From Diploscapter coronatus (lineage: Eukaryota > Nematoda > Chromadorea > Rhabditida > Rhabditidae), in the NCBI GenBank assembly GCA_964036155.1, contig OZ038423.1, positions 64,557,249 through 64,621,248 of the forward strand: 64,000 nt of DNA, written 5' to 3'. Shown here piece by piece: positions 12,653-25,300 of the stretch. Position numbers and translations under genes: made by a program. How positions within the stretch are numbered: position 1 is the stretch's first letter; every line of letters starts with the position of its first letter. The notes below the pieces were generated by a model that worked only from the letters and a program-made list of their open reading frames with translations, did not search any database and was not told where the DNA came from.

Positions 12653-14319
12653 TTCGCTATTAGCATTGAAGTTTAAATTTATCCTTATCAGGGATTCTCA
12701 AAACTTGAACATAAAATTCGAAATCGGAAATCTTACCATTCCTGATCTTCAATAATTATCTATCCGGGTAGTATCTGAATAGCATTCCAATATTCCCTCA
12801 GTTTCTACTTAATAATCAACCATTGCCAACATTATTTCGAGTTGTTTCCATTCATTCCATGTCACATTAATTTTCTTCCAGCTCTTCAGCGCCACACGAC
12901 AACTGCCCTTCTCAGTTCCTCCTTCATTTCTTTCAGTTATCTTGTTCTCATTTGACCTTTGTCCTAGAGCCTTTCTTTATCAATGATGGAATAAATTTTT
13001 GGAAGGTACAGAACTTATGCTTTATCGATTACATCATTCATCCTCGCAGTAAACTAACTTGCGAACGAAAACCTTATGATCTTTGCAAATATTCACTAAA
13101 ATAAGATTATTGTTGATTTCTCAGATCTTCTATCTATTTTCTCCCTTTTTCCCTTGGCACCATCTCTATTCTCCTCTTTTTGTGAGATAAATAACAGTCT
13201 GGAAGCACTGGAGTCTGCAACAAAAGCAGGGCCGTGTGATATCTGCAAATCTGCAAACAGTACAGAAAATAAGTTGGCAGTCAGCTGGAAGATGATAACT
13301 GATTTTGAGAGGAAAAGGGATAAAGCTGGTTTTTGGAAAAGAAAAATAGAACTGAGGAACTGATCATGAAATCGAGAGGATCAAAACAGCTTCCGTTGCT
13401 GATCTCGGTAAAATGCAACAGACTAACTTGTACGAAGTTTGGAGCTAAAATTTAGCCTCATTATGGTTGGCTTATTCACTCACCAAGATCCAATAAAGTC
13501 GAATTTTGCATCAATCATTGTGGTAGCCTATTTAGTAAGGTTGTCTAAATTCCGAGAAATCATATACAATAAATTTAAAAATTTTCAATGCAAACTATTT
13601 GCAGATTCCAGACCTTTGTCATGGTAATAATTTCGCCACGCTATACTTTGTCTGATTTCAAAATATTATAAAGTTGAAATTTTCCAACTATTTTTGTACC
13701 TTTCAACATTTCTCTCATCAGCTGCAGCAAATTGACAAGATGAAGATCTGAATGTGTCCTCGTGCAATTCATCCATCATAATCATGCATCTGCAATTCAA
13801 TTTGCATCATTTCAACTTCTCAACCTCCTTCTGATCTCAGATTTCAAGTGATCTCTGCATGAAGTGATAAGAATTTGCACTAAGGAGAGACGGGAAGGAA
13901 GAGAGAGAGAAATAAAGAGGGATTGGCCGAGAAGCTTCTCTGTTTCGGTGCAAATAACAGCTGTAGTGGAGAATCTGCGAGAGAGCGTGATTGGAGAAGA
14001 GGACAGAGGAAAAACGTCACAGAGTGAAATTAAAGCGAACAATGCACCGAATGCGAAGAAAAAAACTAGCAAATGAGCGACGAAGCCCAATCCTCTCACA
14101 GCCTCTGCATCTCTCGGATCTCTCAGATCACTTCATCCCTCTCTCCCTGGCTCCACCCATCTGCAGTCCACTTTCCTCACTATATTTTCCAGTCGTTATC
14201 TTCTGAATCATCCTCAATCTGTACTTTCCACATCTGCACTTCTTCCTTGCGTCATTTGTTTATCATTAGTTTCCTTCTTGCAGGCAGCCCTCTGGCAACT
14301 CCTTCAATTCCCCCCTAAC
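12653..14319. other. Intergenic, A/T-rich then purine/pyrimidine blocks
   Basis: No gene is supported. The first kilobase is A/T-rich 3' flank. At 13880-14080 the + strand is strongly purine-rich (GGAAGAGAGAGAG type) and switches abruptly to pyrimidine-rich at 14085-14310, ending just before the methyltransferase start codon. Short open frames here follow the base skew and have no recognisable domain. Confidence 0.5.
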
Positions 14320-16350
14320 ATGGTCAACGTGTTCGACATTGAAGTCCAGGTTCACTAAATGTTGCAAAATATCTTCGCAAAGAGATAATATTCAGGCTCG
14401 ACCTGATGTCTTCAAACAGAAAGAGCAGGAGAGTTCAGTGCTCCAAGAGAAAGAGGAAATCGAAAAGAATGAAACAATCTACGACAGGACGAGCTTCATG
14501 ACCACATTCAGCACTGACGCATACTTGGAGGTGCACTTCAGAAATGAACTATTTTCATAGTACAGAGTTTAGGATTTCTACACGAAAGTGGAAGACCCAG
14601 CGATGCAAATGGTGTTGAAATTCCTCCCACTTATCGCTTACAGAATCGGCTCTATCGATAGGTTGACTTTTATCTGAAGAAAATATTTGAATAGAATTGT
14701 TTAGGCTGTTGGATTTCGGTGCTGGTCCCACGATTCACGTCGCGGCAACTTTTAGGGATTATGCCAATGAAGTGGGAATTTTATCTTATCTTTGATGTAA
14801 GAAAAATATTTAGCTTCACCTGGCAGACTATTTGCCGCAAAATCGAGAAGAACTGATTGCCTGGAAGGAGAACAGGAGCCGATTCGACTGGTCGACTCCA
14901 TTGAAAATGATCCTAACGCAGGAGGGATCTGCTTGGGAACAGCTTCAGGAAATGATCACTGGAACCAGGAATAAGGTATGAACAAGGAAATTTATGCCAA
15001 ATTTTCACATAGCATGCTGTTTGTTTTATGTTTTGTATCTAAATAATGCTATAATTCTATCACTTAGGTGCACGGCATCTATCACTGCGACTGCTTCCAG
15101 AATCCATCTATCGATTGCCCTTCCCATCTTCACGGCAACTTCGATGTAGGAATCACCTATTTTCATCTGATAACTATCCCTTTTCATCTAGGTGATCGTC
15201 ACGATCTTCTGCGTGGAGTACTGTTGCAATTCGTACGAGGAGTATAAGAATGCCATCAAAAACATTGCTGGTCAAATCAAGAGTGGAGGTAAAATTCTCT
15301 CCCATCTGCCATGTGATTTCTGTCTTTCTGAGACTTTTTGCAAAATTACTTTTCTTCTGTTGATCATCTTTCACAAGACTCTTTCACTCATTTCCACAAC
15401 TCTACAGTTGCATATCTTCTTTTTGTGCTTCGAGAATCCTCTCTGCGCTCTGCTTCGTGTTGGATTGCGTAAGGGCCGAGCTGTGAGATGCGGGAATATT
15501 CTCCAAGCAGTGCAGCGGCAGATGCAGAAAGGGAGAGAGATGCAGAGCTGTTCTCTGTCATTCTCTTCTCTTCATCCCTTTCTTCACTCTTTTCACTCCG
15601 TCATTTGCCACTCTTCTCATTGCAATTGCACTTTCAGCCTCACTAATTCTCTTCTTTCAGTACAATGAGTTTTTCTACCTGATGATGAGACAAAATCCTC
15701 GTGCTGTGAAGATTGAGAATGTGATTGACATAGACAGGGCAGGGCTTGTTGATGTTCTAAATGATCCTACAGACTGCAGAGTGGAAATTGAAGGGTTGCA
15801 AGAGTGTAGCAAAGAAGACTAAAGAATAGACGATCCTCTAATTCGAAACAAACAACTCAAGTTTACACTATAAAATTGCAATAGTGATCTGATCATGAAG
15901 GGGGCACTTGTGAAAAAGTTCACCATGAAGCTCAAATTTAATAGTTTCTAACTCAAAACTACAAGAACTTCATCTCATAAAAATGAATCGTGAAGCTCGT
16001 CCCCTTCTAATTCTAAATCCGAAATGCATGACGACTATTCTGAAAATTTCTTTTATAGAAAGGATTATGATGGACTAGTTTAAACAAAAAAAATGCAATA
16101 ATCATAGGACACTTCATCATGGGAGGTATTTTGGAAGAGACTTGGTGCTCGTTCGGCGGCAGGAAATTCACTTGCCTGTACATTACTAAAGAAATGATGC
16201 TCGAAGCGCTCAAAGTATGAAGACTACCCGATTGAAATAAACTTGAAATGATGAATTTAGGAGGCGGGTCTAGAGCTGTTGGAGAATGACAGAACTTGCA
16301 GTTTCTATGAAATCAATGGAATGTTCATGATCTGCGCAAGAAGAATCTGA
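14320..16350 (+). CDS. NNMT/PNMT/TEMT-family SAM-dependent N-methyltransferase
   Basis: Nine exons: 14320-14349, 14396-14530, 14573-14661, 14705-14771, 14814-14975, 15068-15145, 15192-15288, 16108-16214, 16261-16350; 284 residues, close to the roughly 260-280 of the family. The family signature near the N-terminus (YLEDFYTKVEDPAMQMVLKF) precedes the SAM-binding motif I LLDFGAGPTIHVAA at about residue 86. ADYLPQNREEL and FDWS follow, as in NNMT, then NFDVIVTIFCVEYCC. The C-terminus continues with GGRKFTCLYITKE and EAGLELLEN and ends in FMICARRI, matching the family's last beta strand. The enzyme should methylate a small amine (nicotinamide-, phenethanolamine- or indolethylamine-like); the substrate cannot be called. 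The 819-nt intron 15289-16107 contains a coding-like segment that the model does not use (see 15662-15823). Confidence 0.85.
15662..15823 (+). other. Orphan coding-like segment inside methyltransferase intron
   Basis: A good acceptor (TCTTCTTTCAG) at 15661 is followed by an open stretch of 53 codons, beginning YNEFFYLMMRQN and ending EGLQECSKED then TAA. It reads like a terminal exon with acidic, ordinary amino-acid content. It cannot follow the exon ending at 15288, because the frame stops at once. It can join in frame to upstream exons that end in phase 0, such as 15145. It may be an alternative last exon or the remnant of another gene. Confidence 0.35.
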
Positions 16351-19300
16351 AATCGTTAAAACTGACATGCAAAAATTGACTGATGACTCAAAGATTCCAC
16401 CAAAGTCACGATAATTCAAACGAACTTCTGAGACTGATGTAAATATTATATAAGGAATTTATATCCAAGATAAGTTTCTTCAACGATCGGTTACTTCCAA
16501 GCGATGCTAACCGGTAAACCTGTTACGCTTTTAGGCAATGATTTATATGAATCGATTGCGTATTTTGTGTTCTATGTTCTACGTTTTAGTCATCTAGTTG
16601 AGCTTTCATCTATTCTCACAGAGTTTCATCTATTTGGTCTTTGTGTAGGAGTTCACCAATTGCAGGTAATCACTGGTATAATCATTAGTTCTTCATTATT
16701 TTATTACGACTGCCATATATTGATATGCTGTAAATAAAGATCTTTTACTCACTATGGAAGCACTTATAGAATCGTGCAGAAATATATTTTGAAAAGTTAA
16801 AATCGATGTTCGATATTGAGCATTCTTCTTTTCCACTCAATTATCGACTGTTTTCCATTGTTTTTCATGAGCAACAGGTCAGGTAACAGGTAAATAAGCA
16901 GGCGAACAGACAAATATGGTTCATTATGATCTCCCTTCCCTGCGGTTGCATTTGAATACTCTTCTGCCGCCTCTACTTTTCATATTCATTTTGCATCATC
17001 GTGATTTGCCCAATGTTTCTTTTCTTCTCTCAATTTCTCTTTATCCCTAATCGATTCTCTATCCATTTATCCATACAAAGACAGTTGCGCTATTCCATTT
17101 GGTATGCCTTCGTTCCATATCCGATTGCATTCATGTTGTTCAATCTCTCCCGAACCTGCATACTCTCTTGCTTCTTGCGCCACAGGCAGAAATCCTCAAA
17201 ATGAACGGTGGACTCTATTTTGTTTGTGGATCTCTCACATCTTTCTGTTCATCCTGCAACAAATAATACTCGAGTATTGGAATTATCCAAAATTAGCAGA
17301 AATAGAATATGAAAATAATCTTAATACAAATTATATTTTTTCTGTATCTTGAGTTCTAAAATTCATTTCATAAATTCTTTCAAACAACTGGATATATTGG
17401 TAACATCAAATCTGCTCACGAAGCTTCATCCTTGGTTATGTCATAAGGCGGTAATTAGTATGCAACCGTCTGCTGCTTTGCTGTTTAGCACATTCAATTT
17501 ATGCAGCATCTCTTCTGCTCCACGCAATTCAAATATTCCATTCAAAAATAGCTGATAGTGAGATTTTCATGTCTGATAAAGTTGAAATTCAAACGGAATA
17601 TGACAAATTGCATTTGCAGTGAGTAGAAGCGGTTTCATCTTTGACAATTTGAATTTCTCTTCTCTTCTCCCTTCTCCTCCATTAGCACATTCAAATTTAT
17701 GTTTTGTGTCTTTTCTATTAGCATTCTCCGTTCCCTCTTCTCTTTCAATCATATGTTTCTCTTATCAATTGTATCTGTTTCTGTCGCTAATATTATTCTT
17801 TTTATCTTTTTCCATAATTGGATTTTTCTAGCAAACATCTATTTACTGCTAACTTATTATGGCTATTTTCTCACGTTTTATGAAGCTCAATTGAAAAATA
17901 CAGTAGTCTGATGATGCAGTAGGTGAGATTTTTATGAATATTATATGCCCTTTTGTAAGCATTCAACTTTTTCTGCCTGCTTTAACTGGAAAGAACCTTG
18001 GATTTGAAATGGAATGGGATGGCATCGTTTTCCTGCGGTTTGTCCCTCTTCCCATTCTCTCTCATTCGCTTTGTCTATCGGCTGCACCGAACGATGTCAG
18101 TTCAAATGAATAATTGCTGAATTTTTTGAACGGTCGGAAACTAGAGACTAGTAAAATATATTGACGGTAAAATAATCCTCAAAACTTGGAAGTTACATCA
18201 TTCTCATCTCTTCCAAAAAGATGAAATGGTATCAATTTCGCGAAAGAAAAGGGAACCTTTATCTTGTTTCTTTTAGAATTGAAATCGGAAATAGATTTTT
18301 GGAATTATTGCTAGAGTTTTTCTTTGTTTATTTATTTTATTTTTGAGTATCGATATTCTGTTCTTTTAGTTGAATGACCTTTTACGATTTTAACGCTTTT
18401 TCAACTTTTTTTGTGTAACCTTTATTTTTCCCATTGGCATTGCTCTGTGCGTTCCTTTTGTTGTTTCAAATTGAAATCGTGACAAAACCTTTGAAGAGAA
18501 GTTAGAAAAGAAAGGCAGACAAGCAGAACGCGATTTGAATCGGGTATCTTTAGCAGCTGCATAAAAAGAATTCCTTATTTTACATTTGAACTGTTGTTCC
18601 ATTTTCGAATACAAATTCTCACGCCCTCTGCTCCTTCCATCAGATTGTCATAATTCATTCTGTGTCACTTCAATCTCTCTGCCAATCTGTTTCCTTTCGA
18701 GATCTCCTCAGATTAGATCAGTCTTTTCTTCATTTGCTGATGACCTCATTTTCAGCTCAGATCTTTTCTGCATGATTCTCCTCATTTTATCGAAATGATA
18801 ATTTGGACTTCAAATTTGTTCAGTTTCTTTCTGTATCTTTTGAATTATTTCTACCAGGTTCAACAAAAGCTAAATGGCATGTCGAACTTTGCTGGCAGTT
18901 TGAAATTAAAGTGGAATAAATTGTGATGAGTTGGTGTATTGAATAGATTGAATGGAAGCGGTAGGGGATTCTCAAAGAGAATAGTGATTAGGACTGTTCT
19001 TTATTCTAACTATTCTCACTGACAAATTGAATTGCTCACTGCCTCGGACGACTGCTCATCAGCTGTGTGAACCGTGTCATTTGAATCTCTTTCACATTTA
19101 CGGGGGATGTGCAGAAATTTGGCATTCAATTAGATATTTTGAAATGATCAGCTCAAGAATAATCGAGGGCGATGATATACTAAAACTTATAATTTTATTA
19201 TCCTCTCAATTCTGATTGACCAACGACATAATTCCATTATAATTTTGATATGAATTAGTGATCTCGTATTTTCTCAATTCTAAATGTAGACCATCGGACC

Positions 19301-22300
19301 CAGAATTTTGCTAGCCTAAATCAAATCTACATACTTTCTCTTCTTTAACCTGTCCACTTACCGCTTGCCTACTGACCCATATTGGGCATGGTTTGCTCGG
19401 TTCTGCAGCATCTCTAACCCATCACTTGTTTGCCTTTCGATTTGAAACTTTCACATCCTAGTTAAGAATGAAATTTCATAAGATTCGGTTTTCGTTATTT
19501 AGAACATTTTCCATTTCGAAACGGAATCATATTTCTATCCTCTTATTCTTGATAGCAGTGTTTTCTACCTGTCCTAAACCAAGGGATATTCAAATGAGCG
19601 TCGGCATGTGGAGTGAGCCTCCACTCAAACATTGCTGAGGTCAAATCGTTTGACCTAGGATCAGAGAAAAAACGGTAAAGGATATAGGTAGAGAGTAAGG
19701 TAGAAAGGAAGAGATTATTGAAATCCACTCGAATGGATATGCATTTGAGTGGATAGAGAAATTGTTCGGCATTCTGTTTTGAATTCAATAAGACAATGCC
19801 TTCTCTTAAAATTTTATACACCTTTCATGTAGTTTTTTCCTAATATCACTCTTTTGCAAAGGGAATTAGAATTGTTCTTTTCTCGGTTCTCAATTTTCAG
19901 CAGTTACATTGCACATTCTTCGCAGTTCCACATTCTCCCATTCTGTCACTTTCCTCTCCTCCCAATTTTTCTTTCTTTCCCATATTCCCATGTACCATGT
20001 CGTGCCTCGCGGCTCATGCTCACTCTCGTTTTCGTACGCGTTCATTTTTGCCATTCCAACTCTTTTCATCTTCATCTATCTATTCACAATTGCTCATCAC
20101 AAAATTTGGTCTAAATTTTGCAGAAGTATCAGAAGATTTTATGGAGATCGTGTCATGACTTCAATATCTTTTCAATTCCAGGACTGTTTAGAAAGTTGTG
20201 ATTTTACCCACTTGTTGAGTTATTTCCATTTTGGAAATTTCCATCAGTAGTTTTGTGGCAGATCTTCTCATTTCAGCTTCTTCATGGTCTGCTCATATTC
20301 TCATTCTGCATTTGAATCCCATTCCTCTTTCTCTGCTTCTTTGCTCCTGTTTATGTCTATCATCCCTTCCTCTTCCCAATGGCGCAACCCTCGAATGCAG
20401 AATATGATTGCTCTGTTCATGGGCATATTGCTTTCCTCTCCTCCAATATTCTTTTTTTTCGATTATTGTATTTTCCTACATTTGAATTGTTATTTCTGGC
20501 GCCTCTTCTGCAGGTCATTTTCTAGTGCATTTTCACAGCATTTAGCAGCTTATCTCGAGGTCGAATCTCCTCATTCATTTGTCTTTTGACTGCTTACCTA
20601 TCCCTTTACTTTCTTCAGTACCTGTGCAGTGCCGTACCATTCAACCTTCATCATCCAAATCTGTCATCGACCGTTTCATTTTATTACTGTAATAAATTTA
20701 AAACTTCACACTTTTGCTTTTCCACAGATTTGTAGCAGTTTAGATTTTCAATTGAAATAAATGGGAGCTTTATCCAACATTCTCTAATTTTTAACATGCA
20801 GCTTGGTAGATTAAAGTCGGAAATGGAAGAGACATGTTGTAATATCCCAATCTATTTCGATTTGTCTCAGATGTTTTCCTTTTTATTTTAGATAAATTTG
20901 CATTTCTAAAGGAATAGTGAAATCATTTTGCTCAAATATGTCTATTTTCTTTGAAATTTTACAATCTTCTTGGTGGTTTCGGTGCATCTTTATCTTGGCT
21001 GTTTTATATGGCCTCTGCAGCCCATTTGTTATGCAATGGGTCCAGTGTCGAGAGACTCGGGGTCAGCTGCAGGGAGGACAGCGGAATATCGGTTGGGATA
21101 AATCGAAATTATGAGAACCCTGTCTAAATATGGCATTTTTTATATTCGGATATCTTAGTCAAACTGCTGTGATTTGTTTCATTTTCTGTTTCCATATTTT
21201 TCTTAAATATTTGATATTTTCAAAAACCATTTGTCTTTTCACAAGCTGATAATTATAATTTTCTCACATTCCTAAGCTTGATAATCTTGCTCCTTCTTTG
21301 ATACTGTAGCGAATTTTTCAAATTGTCACTTCCATTGTTTCTTACTCGCTAAACCTATTCATTCCATCTGAATTCTTCCGTTCAATTCTTCTTTATTGTC
21401 CTCACTCCTCTTAGAGTCGCAACATAATTAGCATAGTCGATGGCCTGCAGCTCTTTCGAAGAAGTGTCGAGTATCACAGAAAGGTTGAATAGCTGTGAAT
21501 GGACAGAACATTTCTTTTGAGAATTTAGACAAAATTCTCGGTATTTATGTAAAGTTACACACATTCTTCTTGTCATTTTATTGCGCATTTTGAACGTTGT
21601 TCATCTCTCTGCCTGCATTTGTTTGTCACATCGCCCTTGGCATTATCCTTCATTATTTTCCCTTTTCTCTGCTTTTCTCTGCTTTTCTCTCTCTTTTCCC
21701 TTTCGGTCAGGTCAGAGGGCATCTCTCTGCCCCACTGCCATTCTTCCCGCGCAGAGCACATTTGAATGCAGGGGTGTGGTTTGGCAGAGAGATTAGAGAT
21801 ATTGAAGAGGGACACAGAGAAGCAGGCAGACAGAACAGCTGAGAGAGTGCAATGGCACGTGGAGGGAGAAAGCCGTTCGGAAATGAAAAAACTATGAAAT
21901 TTGATATGAGCAATAATAGGTGCGCTGATGCAAGGGATGGCATTTGGACGAAGGGATTTATCGACCTTTTGCATTCTGATTTATTCTAAACTTCATATAA
22001 TCTATTGTTGAGTTTATTTCCTTGTATAATTTTATAATAATCACATATTCATTCTACTCATTTTACTATATTCAATCTCTTATTTTCTTGTAGAATTTCT
22101 TTCGAACATACTTTCTATGAATTTGCCTTCATAAGATTTCTGTTGCAAAATAGTGATTTGTTTCTTGCATCTGTTGTGAAACGCCAAAGGCAGACAAAAT
22201 AGACGCTCTCTATAAAAGGTAGAAATTATCCTACCTGCAAGATGCTTTGAAAAATATCTTGGTTTTACAGAAAATAAGTTTATTCAAGATTATGCAAGAG

Positions 22301-25300
22301 TTTCATATTTCGTTGATTGTTTACTATCGAGTTATCGACTAAGTAGCATAAACAAACTACTGTTATTTTTCTTCGAAAAATTCAAATTCTTCTTCATTCT
22401 ATCGTCAATTAAAAATATAGCCTCCGGCAGTTTGCCATTTTCTTCCTTCTGTTCACATCCCACTTTTCCGCTAATTGACCTACTTTCTGACTCCGGATTT
22501 AGATGAAGAGGCAAGCGATATGAGGGAAACGACAAAAATGAAAGTTAAAAAAAAAATCATTTTTGCATAAATCATGGACTATCAATCTATTCCGGAAATG
22601 AGATCGATTTGGCATAGTATGTATATTTCATCTCAGTAATGAATAATCTAATGACTGATGCCGTTTTGTCATTTTATGCTCTGCTGTTATTTCTACAGAA
22701 ACATCTGCTCACTTTCACTGCTAGAATTTACGCAATCTGAATTGTTTTTTCTAAATTTCCTTCAGACATTCATAATTTTCTCATCTTTTGCGGCAAACTC
22801 CAGTCATTTTTTGCCTCTGTCCAGTCAGTACCTTGCACGGTTCTTTCTCGCGCCCATTTTCTGTCTTCACAGCTGCCATTACTACCGTTCTCTTCACCTC
22901 TTTACTGCTCTTTCTTTCTTTTCCTACCTCTTTCTCTCTCCAGTTCAAATCCATTCTCTGCCTCTCTGCCCTCTCTCATACCCATTTATTCTTTCCTCCT
23001 CTGACCCCATCGGCATCTGCCTTCTGTTGCATAGTCGTCAGGCCAAAAAATCCGATGGCAGGCTTTTCTTCTTTCTTTGTCACTCTCTCTTTGCATACTC
23101 ATTAACTCGTTATCCTTTCTTTTAGGTTACGGATTTTCTTCCAGATGAATTTTTCATAGCTCTTCATGTTTATTTATTGCGATATGCGTTCCTTTGGAAA
23201 TTCAGACTTGCACTTATTCTTCTGATTCGACCTTCTATGAAACTCTCTGCGAACCTTCTCATCTCCTCTGTCAGACTTATCTGCATCTTCTCTCATTTGT
23301 CATGATTTTATCTTCCTTCCTGTCATTTTAAATCTTCCGTATCTCCTTTATCAAGCGTTCTTCTTGATTTCGATCATTACTTTGTGAGTTCCCTTCTCGA
23401 ACATTAGGTTTTCTCCCTTTCTTGTCTCATTTTTGTATCTCATCTGCTCCTTCTCTTCCTTCCCTTTCCCGCCTCTATCATTAGCGCTCAACCTGTCGAG
23501 ATTCCTCAGGACTCATGCAGAGCCGTAGAGGATCCAGGTGGTGAAATTAGAACGCTTTGCGCAAATAGATTGAGCATTTTTTTGTGTTGAACATGCATTA
23601 TTTTTAAACTCTTGAAAATCTAAAGAAAAAGTAAACTGATAACTACGATCTTACCGAAATTGAATAACTTATTTTCAAAACTAAACTTTGTGGTAATTTA
23701 AAAATGTCGCAACTTGAATACTGTGTGAAAGCTAGGAAACTTTTCTATTCTCTCCTTACCTTACATCCTATTTCGTCTAGATACGACACTGCGACATTTC
23801 CAGACTTCCAAGTTTCTTGCTAAAATTCTGGCACATACCTTCTAAAACGGTCATTATTCTTACTCAAATTTTCCACTCCATTAGATCTTCTCATCGGGAT
23901 CAATCAAATCTCCTGTCTATTTGCTAATGGACATGCCAATGCATGTTCTTGCAGCCCTTCTCTCCAAGCACTCGAGTTTGCTCTAGGCATTACCATAAAT
24001 AGTCCTTTTCTCTTCTCCTTCTGATGGATGTCTTGGGTCATTCAAACCGTCTTTCGACCTGCTTTATTTGCTCTTCTTCTCCCTAATCTTATGCAGTTTC
24101 TACGACTTTTTGACATTTTTTTCTAATTCGATTATGTAAATTTTATTTTGACTATTCGTCTTTGTAATTTCGAATGACACTTGTCTGTAATTTCTAGATT
24201 GGGATTCTCAACGACGGGACACAACCGATAGAAGTAGAAACGAGGAAATTAGTGAAGTAGCGAATATTTACCACGGCTGAAGCCGCATTTGGAAGGAGTA
24301 ACTGATCTGATTTGGAGGAAGAAACGACTAAAGTGGAATGTTCCAATTCGGAAAGATGTTTGGCAAACAATGTGACAAGCAGTCGACATTTCAATTCGCT
24401 AATCCTAGAAAACTAGGTGAGATCTGAATGTCTGATATCCAAAATCTTGAAGGGCTTTGATCGAGCTTACATTATTCACTTCTCTAATATTTGAAAGTCT
24501 TGTTATTTGACTAGCTACATACTATCATCTTCACTTATTGGGTAGGAAGGAAACGTCCTCAAAGGTCCTCCTCTTCCTTTCCTGTGACTGAACCAGTCTC
24601 CGCCCACTTTGACCTTGTCTCCTCTTTTTCTTCTTTCGGTATTTTCTGCATTCAAATGTACGTGAAATAGGCATTTGGATGGTTTTGAATTGGGTGCAGA
24701 CGGTTGTTGGCATTAGAACAGTTGGATAATTAGAGAAGAGGGGACTAATGACAGAGGACTGAAATAGCATGGTGTACGATCTACCCGATTTGAATATTCA
24801 AATGAAACACTGATAATTTATGCAAAAATTTCATCATTTAGACTTCATGGCAATGCAATCAATTCTTTTCAGAAAAGAGTTGATGATTTCACAGAACAAG
24901 AATGGATGAGTTTCGTCTTGAACATTTGGAAAGCAAAATTCTATCTTGATCCGTAAATCTTTGTATCCGAATTCAGAGCTCCTTTTTCTTTTATTGCAAA
25001 TATTCTTTTGATTTTCAAATATCGCGCTACTTATCTCTAGGAACAGTTCTCATCTTCCTGCCAAAATAACAACTCTTGCAGAGCAGAGATTTATGTTCGT
25101 GTCCCACAGCGAGAAAGGTAAACTTGAAAGAGTACGAAAATGGGAGAGAATAAGTTACCGACTTTGAACGTGCTAAAGAATAGCACGGGAATGTGACAAG
25201 AGCATTATCTCTGGAAGACATTTCTCTATTCTACCTTTGTTTCTTTTTCCTGGACCATAATCCTTCTACTGCCATTTGAATTTCGTGGAGATCTGTGAGC

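Noticed and set aside
15192..15668. 158-codon open frame running from a methyltransferase exon into its intron
   Set aside because: Only the first 97 bases match the family. After the good donor at 15289 the translation is low-complexity C/T-driven sequence, and the true C-terminus is found at 16108-16350.
22658..23125. 155-codon + frame in the gene-free region
   Set aside because: Ser/Phe/Leu/His-rich translation of a polypyrimidine tract, with no domain and no convincing exons around it.
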